Positions 1 through 5,487 of a DNA stretch of 6,884 nucleotides are shown here, piece by piece; the first letter of the stretch is position 1; each line of letters opens with the position of its first letter. The translations under genes and the position numbers were made by a program. The notes beneath the pieces were generated by a model. The model saw nothing but the letters and a program-made list of their open reading frames with translations. It was not told the DNA's origin and made no database searches. Origin of the DNA: Alphaproteobacteria bacterium (lineage in GTDB: Bacteria > Pseudomonadota > Alphaproteobacteria > UBA11222); contig DMKG01000181.1 of the NCBI GenBank assembly GCA_003454415.1, positions 1 to 6,884 on the forward strand. Direction: 5' to 3'.

Positions 1-1041
1 GCACAGATACCCATTGACCGGGCCGAGGCGGATTACTGGATGCCCGTCGACCAGTATATCGGCGGCGTGGAGCACGCCATTCTGCATCTCCTTTATTCCC
101 GGTTCTATACCCGGGCCATGAAAGCGACGGGCCGCGCCAGGGATAATGAGCCGTTTGACGGGCTGTTCACCCAGGGCATGGTCACCCATGAAACCTATAA
201 GGATGAAAATGGCGCCTGGCTGTTTCCCGAACAGGTCAGCAAACGTGATGGACAGACCGTCCATGTGGAAACCGGCAGGCCTGTACAGGTCGGCAAGATC
301 GAATCCATGTCCAAGTCCAAACGCAATGTGGTGGATCCGGAATTCATCATCAGCCGTTATGGCGCCGACACCGCCCGCTGGTTTGTCGTGTCTGACACGC
401 CACCGGAGCGCGACATTGAATGGACCGAAGCGGGGATTGAGGGAGCCTGGCGCTTTACCCAGCGCGTCTGGCGGCTGGTGGATGAGGGAAAGGACCGGCT
501 TTCGCCTTTGGAGATGACCCCGCCTGATCCAGCCAGCGGTAGTGAGAAGGCGCTCTCCTTGCGGAAAGCCGCTCATGCAGCCATCGTACAGACCACCCAG
601 GATATCGAGCAGTTTCACTTCAACCGCGCCGTGGCCCAGCTTTACGCATTGAGCAATCATATAGCGACCTTCGCGGCGGCCGGGGAACGCAACGCCCATG
701 CGGATTTCGCCTTGCGGGAGGCGCTGGAAACCATGGTCAGGCTGATGGCGCCCTTCATGCCGCATCTGGCGGAGGAATGCTGGTCAGCCTTGGGCCATTC
801 GGACATGCTGGTGCATAAGGAGTGGCCTCAGGCTGATGAACGGCTGATTGTTGCGGAAAGCAGAACCGTCGTGGTCCAGATCAACGGCAAAAAGCGGGGT
901 GAATTCCAGGAAGCGCCCGGGAATTATACTCAGGAGTATTATGAACGGCGCGCGCTTGAGGTTCTGGATCGTCTTCTGGAAGGTAAGGCCCCGCGCAAAA
1001 TGGTTGTCGTACCCGGACGGATCGTCAATGTGGTGCTCTAG
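1..1041 (+). CDS. leuS: Leucine--tRNA ligase, C-terminal part (5' end outside window)
   Basis: Cytoplasmic class I aminoacyl-tRNA synthetase that attaches leucine to tRNA-Leu. The frame is open from base 1, so the gene begins upstream; the 346 residues here are roughly the last 40% of a family that is usually about 860 residues. Visible in order: the end of the Rossmann catalytic domain ([20 protein letters not shown], then YSRF), [13 protein letters not shown], the signature loop MSKSKRN at local residues 103-109, the anticodon-binding helical bundle (about 170-275, with [11 protein letters not shown]), and the small C-terminal domain that contacts tRNA ([13 protein letters not shown] to the end). 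The loop reads SMSKS rather than KMSKS; the catalytically important second lysine is kept. The stop TAG overlaps the start of lptE by 14 nt, which suggests translational coupling. Identification is firm from family motifs. Confidence 0.97.
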   Translation, partial: AQIPIDRAEADYWMPVDQYIGGVEHAILHLLYSRFYTRAMKATGRARDNEPFDGLFTQGMVTHETYKDENGAWLFPEQVSKRDGQTVHVETGRPVQVGKIESMSKSKRNVVDPEFIISRYGADTARWFVVSDTPPERDIEWTEAGIEGAWRFTQRVWRLVDEGKDRLSPLEMTPPDPASGSEKALSLRKAAHAAIVQTTQDIEQFHFNRAVAQLYALSNHIATFAAAGERNAHADFALREALETMVRLMAPFMPHLAEECWSALGHSDMLVHKEWPQADERLIVAESRTVVVQINGKKRGEFQEAPGNYTQEYYERRALEVLDRLLEGKAPRKMVVVPGRIVNVVL

Positions 1042-1534
1042 GCGCCAGTTCGTTCTCTGGAGCGCTGTATTCCTGTCGGGCTGTGGATTTCGGCCGCTTT
1101 ATGGACAGCGCTCGGCCGGAAATTCGGTTCCTTCACAGTTCTCCCGTATAGAAGTCAGCCGGATTGAAGGACGCGCTGGCAACCACCTGAGCAATTATCT
1201 GATAGATCAGTTTTCCGCCCGGGGCGGAAACAATAAAAAAGAGTATCGGCTGGATATCGCGTTGAACGAGAGTAAATATGGTCTTGCCATACGGGAAGAT
1301 GAATCTGTTACCCGTTTCAATCTTCATTTGGTCGGATCTGTGAGATTGACCCGGCTTCAGGATCAGAAAATCCTGTTTGAGGAGTCCGTCAGAACAATCT
1401 CCGCATATAATGTCGTTCAATCGGAGTTTGCCACGTTGAGCGCCGAGCGGGACGCGGAAGACCGTGCAGCCCGAGACATGGGCCGTGAAATCAGCACAAG
1501 ACTGGCGATATTCTTCCAGAGGCAGGCCCTCTGA
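1028..1534 (+). CDS. lptE: LPS-assembly lipoprotein LptE
   Basis: Outer-membrane lipoprotein that plugs the LptD barrel and helps insert lipopolysaccharide into the outer leaflet. The start is the ATG at 1028, inside the end of leuS: it gives a short basic and hydrophobic leader ending in a lipobox, L-S-G-C, with the lipidated cysteine at residue 19, followed by GFRPLYG, typical of alphaproteobacterial LptE. The frame is open further upstream to 848, but that part only shadows leuS and would bury the signal peptide. A weak GGACGG sequence lies just before the ATG. The mature part is about 150 residues with alternating beta-strand character ([35 protein letters not shown]) and an Arg/Asp/Glu-rich C-terminal helix ([26 protein letters not shown]), matching the family. 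Total 168 residues, a normal size. Position between leuS and holA is the usual alphaproteobacterial one and supports the call. Confidence 0.92.
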   Translation: MWCSRRQFVLWSAVFLSGCGFRPLYGQRSAGNSVPSQFSRIEVSRIEGRAGNHLSNYLIDQFSARGGNNKKEYRLDIALNESKYGLAIREDESVTRFNLHLVGSVRLTRLQDQKILFEESVRTISAYNVVQSEFATLSAERDAEDRAARDMGREISTRLAIFFQRQAL

Positions 1535-1581
1535 CTTCTTTCAGTCGGAGCGCATTGCAACCGTAATTATGGATTGACGCC

Positions 1582-2937
1582 GTGATCATAAAGGGCAAAG
1601 CCATTGATCAACTTACCGGCGGCGGGGCCGGGAAATATTGCGCCGTGCTGTTTTATGGCCCCGATGAGGGGCGGGTACGGGAAAGCGCGTTATTGGCCGC
1701 CCGTTCAATCTGCGAAGATTTGTCCGATCCTTTCCGTGTCGTCAGCCTTGACGGCGCTGAAATCAGGAGCGATCCCGCCCGTCTGGCGGACGAGGCCGCC
1801 GCGATATCCATGACGGGAGGCCGGCGGGTATTGCGCCTGCGCAATATCGGTGACGCGGCGGCCCCAGTATTGGCCGAATTTCTGCAAAACCCTGCCGGTG
1901 ACAGCGCAATCATCGCGGAAGCGGGGGCGCTTTCCAAAACATCAAAATTACGCAAGCTTTTCGAGACCAGCCCGATCTGTGCGATTGCCGCATGTTATGA
2001 AGATAATTCCCAGGACCTTGCCGCTTTGATCACCCGTCACTTACGCCAAAATGATCTGACCATTACTTCTGAGGCGATGAGCTATCTGCAAACCTGTCTT
2101 GGCGAAGACCGGCTAGCCACCCGTCAGGAACTCGACAAGCTGGTGATTTATATGGGTTCGCCCCCTGTTGAAGCGCGTGACAGCTCCCTCAAAGCTCCCG
2201 GAGATACCTCTGGTATCCTGGATAACAGGGATATCATTGGTTTCAGCGGTGTCAAAGATCTCCAGGATGCCTCTGATATCCCGGCCACCGTGGATACCGC
2301 AGACACCGGGGACAGCATGAATATGCAGGATGTCCTGGACGTGGCAGGTGTCAATGATATCTCGGATATCTCAGATATCCATGAGATCCTGGATGGCGGG
2401 GCTATCCGGGATATCCCTGATAGCCCAGATATCAGCGATATCACTGCAAATACTGGCGTCACAAACCCCAAAGCCAGCCCTAACCGTTTACCCGGACAGG
2501 TTACGCTTCAGGATGTCCTTGCCTGTATTGGGGATAGCACCTCTCAGGGCTTGGACGAAATTTGCGACGCCATGGCGCTGGGAGATCCGGCGCAGCTGGA
2601 TTACAGGCTTGGGCGGGGGATGGACGCGTCATTATCCCCTATCGCCATCCTCCGCGCCGCCTCCAGTCATTTGTTTCAGCTCCATCTTGCCCTTGGGAGT
2701 ATGGCGCAGGGGATCCGTGCAGACCAGGCGCTCCGATCGATTCGGCCGCCTTTGCATTTCAGCCGAACGGCTGCTTTCCGGGATCAGATGAAGATCTGGG
2801 ATTTACATCGGCTGATCCAGGCGCTGGATCTGCTATTACAGGCCGAATCCCTATGTAAATCATCTCTTGCAGTGGAAGAGTCGATCTGTAGTCATACCTT
2901 ACACCAGGTGGCTTTGCTGGCGCGGAAAGCCCATTAA
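1582..2937 (+). CDS. holA: DNA polymerase III subunit delta with a repeat-derived internal insertion
   Basis: Delta subunit of the clamp loader; it opens the beta sliding clamp for loading at primed DNA. The start is GTG at 1582 (MIIKGKAID, like the family N-terminus); the ATG at 1569 runs into a stop after two codons. Domain I holds the degenerate P-loop region CAVLFYGPDEGRVRE (residues 20-33), domain II runs through LATRQELDKLVIYMG (about 178-192), and domain III with the collar helices covers about 320-451. The protein is 451 residues against about 340 for the family. The excess is one block, about residues 193-305, between LVIYMG and VTLQDVLACIGD, which are close together in ordinary delta subunits. 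This block is acidic, rich in D-I-X triplets and encoded by a 9-nt tandem repeat. Flanking domains look intact, so the gene is probably functional. Its stop lies 16 nt from the convergent parB stop, with no obvious terminator. Confidence 0.94.
   Translation: MIIKGKAIDQLTGGGAGKYCAVLFYGPDEGRVRESALLAARSICEDLSDPFRVVSLDGAEIRSDPARLADEAAAISMTGGRRVLRLRNIGDAAAPVLAEFLQNPAGDSAIIAEAGALSKTSKLRKLFETSPICAIAACYEDNSQDLAALITRHLRQNDLTITSEAMSYLQTCLGEDRLATRQELDKLVIYMGSPPVEARDSSLKAPGDTSGILDNRDIIGFSGVKDLQDASDIPATVDTADTGDSMNMQDVLDVAGVNDISDISDIHEILDGGAIRDIPDSPDISDITANTGVTNPKASPNRLPGQVTLQDVLACIGDSTSQGLDEICDAMALGDPAQLDYRLGRGMDASLSPIAILRAASSHLFQLHLALGSMAQGIRADQALRSIRPPLHFSRTAAFRDQMKIWDLHRLIQALDLLLQAESLCKSSLAVEESICSHTLHQVALLARKAH
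2203..2463 (+). repeat. Degenerate 9-nt tandem repeat (GATATC-NNN), about 29 units, inside holA
   Basis: Read in holA codons, the segment divides into 29 consecutive 9-nt units without a phase break, each resembling GAT-ATC-NNN (Asp-Ile-X). Exact GATATC occurs at 2230, 2275, 2356, 2365, 2374, 2410, 2428 and 2437. The units between are near copies such as GATGTC, GATACC, GGTATC, GGTGTC, GAGATC, GATAGC and GGCGTC. The best preserved part is about 2356-2445 (D-I-S, D-I-S, D-I-H ... D-I-S, D-I-T); the left half is more decayed. It encodes residues 208-294 of HolA and accounts for most of that protein's extra length. The conserved period despite many substitutions suggests an old array drifting under selection to keep the frame open. 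Unit counts were made by eye. Confidence 0.9.
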
Positions 2938-2953
2938 ATCTGGGTTTTAAGCT

Positions 2954-3850
2954 CTATTCCCAGGATGCTGCATTAGGGTCGCGGGTGGTCAGCAGACGCA
3001 GATACACATCTTCCAGCTGCTCCAGCGTCTTGTAATAGACAGAGATGACCCCCCCTTTTCCCCCATGATCGGTGATCGACACTTTCAGCCCTAATCCATT
3101 GGCGATCTGATCTTCAAGCGCCTTCGTATTGGGGTCTTTAGAAGGAGCAGGTTTTTTTGCGCCCCCCGGTTTTCTGCCTTTTGACAGAGCCTCGGCGTCC
3201 CGTACGGATAATTTTCCCGAGACGATCTGTTGCGCCAGCGCCTCGGGATCGGCCGCCGTGATCAGGGCCCGGCCATGACCCGCCGTCAGGCGCCCGTCTT
3301 CAAGCATTTTCTGCAAAGCTTCCGGAAGCGCCAATAGCCGCAGCATATTGGCGATATGGCTACGGCTTTTGCCAACGAGACGCCCGACATCTTCCTGAGA
3401 GTGGTCATATTGTTCGATCAGATGCGCATAGCCCCGAGCTTCCTCCATGGGGTTGAGATCGGACCGCTGAATATTTTCAATCAACGCCAGTTCGAGGCTT
3501 TCCGTATCTCCGAGTTCCTTGACAAAAATAGGAACTTCATGAAGACGCGCAAGTTGCGCCGCGCGCCAGCGCCGCTCGCCGGCGATGATTTGGTAATGGT
3601 CCGCCAGTTCCGCAATGGGGCGCACCAATATGGGCTGGAGGATCCCCTTTTCCCTGATCGAATCCGCCAGCTCCCGCAATGCGGTCTCGTCAAAATATTG
3701 GCGGGGCTGCATGGGATTGGGACGCAAATTCTCTACGGGAACCTGCAAAGGCGCGCGCGTTCTTTCTGCACGCCCGAAAGGTATGCGGTCTTCCCCGATA
3801 AGCGCGGAAAGACCGCGCCCCAGTTTTTGCCGTTTTGGATCTTCTGACAC
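2954..3850 (-). CDS. parB: Chromosome-partitioning protein ParB (parS-binding CTPase)
   Basis: Centromere-binding protein that loads at parS, slides as a CTP-gated clamp, and stimulates ParA during chromosome segregation. I place the start at GTG 3850, giving 298 residues beginning MSEDPKRQKLGRGLSALIGED: an AGGAG sequence precedes it, and residues upstream in the open frame (to 3907) overlap parA and lack family similarity. In order: the N-terminal ParA-contacting motif LGRGLSALIGED (10-21), the CTP-binding fold with NPMQPRQYFD (45-54), GERRWRA (91-97) and ENIQRSDLNP (125-134), a helix-turn-helix for parS binding (about 151-173, SQEDVGRLVGKSRSHIANML), a basic Lys/Pro/Gly linker (about 213-232), and the C-terminal dimerisation domain to the end. 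All key boxes are intact. It follows parA by 16 nt, forming a parAB operon. A run of seven G, preceded by four A, lies in the codons of K-G-G-V (3049-3059). Confidence 0.96.
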   Translation of the reverse strand: MSEDPKRQKLGRGLSALIGEDRIPFGRAERTRAPLQVPVENLRPNPMQPRQYFDETALRELADSIREKGILQPILVRPIAELADHYQIIAGERRWRAAQLARLHEVPIFVKELGDTESLELALIENIQRSDLNPMEEARGYAHLIEQYDHSQEDVGRLVGKSRSHIANMLRLLALPEALQKMLEDGRLTAGHGRALITAADPEALAQQIVSGKLSVRDAEALSKGRKPGGAKKPAPSKDPNTKALEDQIANGLGLKVSITDHGGKGGVISVYYKTLEQLEDVYLRLLTTRDPNAASWE

Positions 3851-3854
3851 CGCT

Positions 3855-3859
3855 CTCCT
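3855..3859 (-). promoter_or_regulatory. Ribosome binding site deciding the parB GTG start
   Basis: On the - strand, AGGAG stands four nucleotides before GTG 3850 in the 16-nt gap after the parA stop. It supports this non-ATG start over the longer open frame that reaches 3907, whose extra residues would overlap parA. Confidence 0.7.
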
Positions 3860-3866
3860 GCCTCTA

Positions 3867-4739
3867 TCAGGCGGCCTGAGCGTTGCGCTCCTGCCGCAGG
3901 ATTTCACCAGCCAGCTTCATATACGCCCGGCTGCCGGCGCAATGCATATCATAGATCAGCACCGGCTTGCCATAGGAAGGCGCTTCCGACACCCTTACAT
4001 TTCTTGGGATAACCGTTTCATAGACCTTGTCTCCCAAAAATCCGCGGACGTCATGGGCCACCTGATCAGACAGATTATTGCGCGAATCGAACATGGTCAG
4101 GACGACGCCCTGGATTTCTAAAACTGGGTTAAGGGTTTCACGGACCAGCTCCACCGTGTTGAGAAGATGGCTCAACCCTTCCAGGGCAAAAAATTCACAT
4201 TGCAACGGCACCAGCAGGGAATCCGCCGCCGTCAAAGCATTGATCGTCAGCAAGGATAAAGCGGGGGGACAATCCACAAGCACATAAGTGAAATTCATCT
4301 CCCTGGAACAGTCCATACGCAGACTGTCCTGCAGACTGTCCCGCAAACGGTAATTGCGCCGCTGCATGTCGATCAGCTCCATCTCCGCGCCAGAAAGATC
4401 TGCGGTTGCCGGCAGAACCCAAAGTCCCGGCACGGTAGATTCCTGCACCGCCTGATGCAGGGGGGCGCTGCCGATCAGCACTTCATAAACAGACAAGTCC
4501 CTGGATCCGCGCGGGATGCCAAGCCCCGTGCTGGCGTTGCCCTGGGGATCGAGATCCACCACCAATACTCTTTCGCCTGTCGCGGCCAACGCTGTTCCCA
4601 AATTAATGGTGGTGGTGGTTTTGCCGACCCCGCCTTTCTGATTGGCGATGGCAATTACACGCGGATAGGCCGGCTCATAAGTTTCACGTGAAACATGGGC
4701 AGGATGCTGCAGAACATTGGAAGACGACAAATCAGACAC
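3867..4739 (-). CDS. parA: Chromosome-partitioning ATPase ParA
   Basis: Walker-type ATPase that forms a nucleoid-bound gradient and moves ParB-parS complexes to segregate the origin region. The 290-residue protein starts at GTG 4739, preceded by a strong GGAGGT. The deviant Walker A motif KGGVGKTT is at 35-42, with the signature lysines K35 and K40; Walker A' DLDPQGN is at 62-68; Walker B YVLVDCPP is at 152-159 with D156; the late ParA block RNVRVSEAPSYGKP lies near the C-terminus. The N-terminal extension of about 26 residues before RVIAIANQKGG is poorly conserved in general, but residues 16-20 (VSRET) are written by a parS sequence. The start overlaps the rsmG stop by 8 nt and parB follows by 16 nt, so rsmG-parA-parB probably share a transcript. 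The presence of ParB next door and parS inside the gene makes this chromosomal ParA rather than MinD or another relative. Confidence 0.97.
   Translation of the reverse strand: MSDLSSSNVLQHPAHVSRETYEPAYPRVIAIANQKGGVGKTTTTINLGTALAATGERVLVVDLDPQGNASTGLGIPRGSRDLSVYEVLIGSAPLHQAVQESTVPGLWVLPATADLSGAEMELIDMQRRNYRLRDSLQDSLRMDCSREMNFTYVLVDCPPALSLLTINALTAADSLLVPLQCEFFALEGLSHLLNTVELVRETLNPVLEIQGVVLTMFDSRNNLSDQVAHDVRGFLGDKVYETVIPRNVRVSEAPSYGKPVLIYDMHCAGSRAYMKLAGEILRQERNAQAA
4680..4695. promoter_or_regulatory. parS: parS centromere-like site inside the 5' end of parA
   Basis: Bases 4681-4694 read GTTTCACGTGAAAC, a perfect 14-bp palindrome identical to the core of the widely conserved parS sequence; in the 16-bp form TGTTTCACGTGAAACA only the first base differs (A instead of T). 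On the coding strand it spells codons 16-20 of ParA, V-S-R-E-T. ParB encoded next door carries the matching helix-turn-helix. No second copy was seen in the window. It should act as a ParB loading site, which also puts the window near the origin. Confidence 0.93.
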
Positions 4740-5391
4740 GGGACACCTCCGTGATTTCCAGCACCCGTCCTGCCGGATCGGTTCGGCTCGGATGTGTGGT
4801 TAACCTCATTTTCATATATTTTGAGGTCTGTGTCAATTCTCTATCAACATCTTGTCCTTTTAGAAGAAGATATTTTGTGGTGTTCTCACGCAATTTTTCC
4901 GTCAGAGTCAATATCTCGTGCAGTGGAGCCAGCGCCCTGGCCGTAATCAGACGGACAGGGCCTTCGAAATCATTCTTTTCCAGTATTTCGATTCGTTGAT
5001 TATGCACGATGGCGGGCGCCTGTGTAGCGCGAGTCACTTCACCTAAAAAAATGGCCTTGCGTTGATCGCTTTCGATCAGATGGACCGGGATTATTTTATC
5101 CATGTCACTTTGCAGGATCGCCAGAACCAGACCGGGAAACCCTGCGCCGCTGCCCACGTCAATCCAGATATCATGGATATCCATGATATCCATGATATCA
5201 GTCATAAAGGGTTTCAGTTGGATGCTGTCGCGAAAATGCCTTTCCCAGAGCTCAGGCACTGTTTTCCGGCCGATGAGGTTGATGCGGGTCTGCCATTTTG
5301 TTAAAAGATCGGCATAAATCTGTAGCCTTTCCGCAGTTTTCCCCGACAGATCAAATTCCTGCTGAAGATTCTCAAGTTTATACGGCGCCAT
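4732..5391 (-). CDS. rsmG: 16S rRNA (guanine-N7) methyltransferase RsmG with a small Asp-Ile repeat insertion
   Basis: SAM-dependent methyltransferase (formerly GidB) that makes m7G in the 530 loop of 16S rRNA; its loss gives low-level streptomycin resistance in several bacteria. From ATG 5391 it has 219 residues. An N-terminal helical part (TAERLQIYADLLTKWQTRINLIG, 19-41) leads to RHFRDSIQL (51-59), the SAM-binding motif VGSGAGFPG (79-87), VHLIESDQRKAIFL, ITARALAPL and LLLKGQDVDREL, all family hallmarks. Residues 63-75 (MTDIMDIMDIHDI) are a repeat-encoded insertion directly before the first Rossmann strand, a place where relatives have only a short loop. The frame is open to GTG 5460 or ATG 5454, which would add 23 or 21 residues, but those lack family similarity and the 219-residue form has the expected N-terminus, with GAGAG before the ATG. 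It lies downstream of mnmG, as in most bacteria, and overlaps parA by 8 nt. Confidence 0.93.
   Translation of the reverse strand: MAPYKLENLQQEFDLSGKTAERLQIYADLLTKWQTRINLIGRKTVPELWERHFRDSIQLKPFMTDIMDIMDIHDIWIDVGSGAGFPGLVLAILQSDMDKIIPVHLIESDQRKAIFLGEVTRATQAPAIVHNQRIEILEKNDFEGPVRLITARALAPLHEILTLTEKLRENTTKYLLLKGQDVDRELTQTSKYMKMRLTTHPSRTDPAGRVLEITEVSRV
4745..4750 (-). promoter_or_regulatory. Strong ribosome binding site for parA
   Basis: The - strand reads GGAGGT followed by five nucleotides and then GTG 4739. The site lies in the last codons of rsmG. It fixes the GTG start of parA and explains how parA can be translated well despite overlapping its upstream neighbour by 8 nt. Confidence 0.8.
5167..5199 (-). 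repeat. Perfect four-unit 9-nt GATATC tandem repeat inside rsmG
   Basis: Exact GATATC hexamers start at 5167, 5176, 5185 and 5194, spaced exactly 9 nt, with three-base spacers ATG or CAT (complements of each other). On the rsmG strand they read D-I-M, D-I-M, D-I-H, D-I-W. Because the spacer orientation flips, bases 5167-5190 form a perfect 24-bp palindrome. The units match the best part of the holA array: 5176-5190 differs from 2374-2388 at a single base. No decay is visible, so this array looks recent. Confidence 0.93.
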
Positions 5392-5487
5392 GACGCTCTC
5401 TGCGGTTTCTTGCCCCCCCTTTTCACAGGAAGAGAGATGAGAGTGACGGAGCATGCCCACATTTATGGAGCCTGGTCCCCGGCAGTT

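Noticed and set aside
848..1027. Longer lptE reading frame starting at 848
   Set aside because: It only mirrors leuS in another frame and would put 60 residues before the lipoprotein signal peptide.
1535..1581. Promoter or terminator between lptE and holA
   Set aside because: No clear -35/-10 pair or stem-loop is visible in these 47 nt.
2203..2463. CRISPR array
   Set aside because: The unit is 9 nt with no unique spacers of 30 nt or so, and it is translated in frame within holA.
2203..2463. Rickettsia palindromic element or miniature transposon
   Set aside because: There are no long terminal inverted repeats or visible target duplication, and the structure is a short tandem rather than a single long palindrome. 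Only the idea of in-frame insertion is shared.
2148..2471. Open frame on the - strand opposite the holA repeat, with an S-E-I-S-like repeating peptide
   Set aside because: It is the complement of the GATATC array read in another phase. The holA frame joins two conserved domains across the region, so this is a shadow.
2938..2953. Bidirectional terminator between the convergent holA and parB genes
   Set aside because: The 16-nt gap and its flanks show no convincing GC-rich hairpin with a T run, so no terminator is annotated.
3851..3907. Longer N-terminus for ParB beginning at 3907
   Set aside because: It overlaps the end of parA, has no family similarity, and a well-placed AGGAG supports GTG 3850.
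5167..5199. Cluster of GATATC as a regulatory operator or restriction-linked array
   Set aside because: GATATC is the EcoRV target, but no restriction or methylase gene is in the window, the sites are inside coding sequence, and the 9-nt period with D-I-X coding explains them better.
5062..5304. Open frame on the + strand across the rsmG array, also giving D-I-M-D-I-H-D-I
   Set aside because: The palindromic unit yields Asp-Ile on both strands automatically. RsmG motifs on the - strand on both sides show which frame is real.
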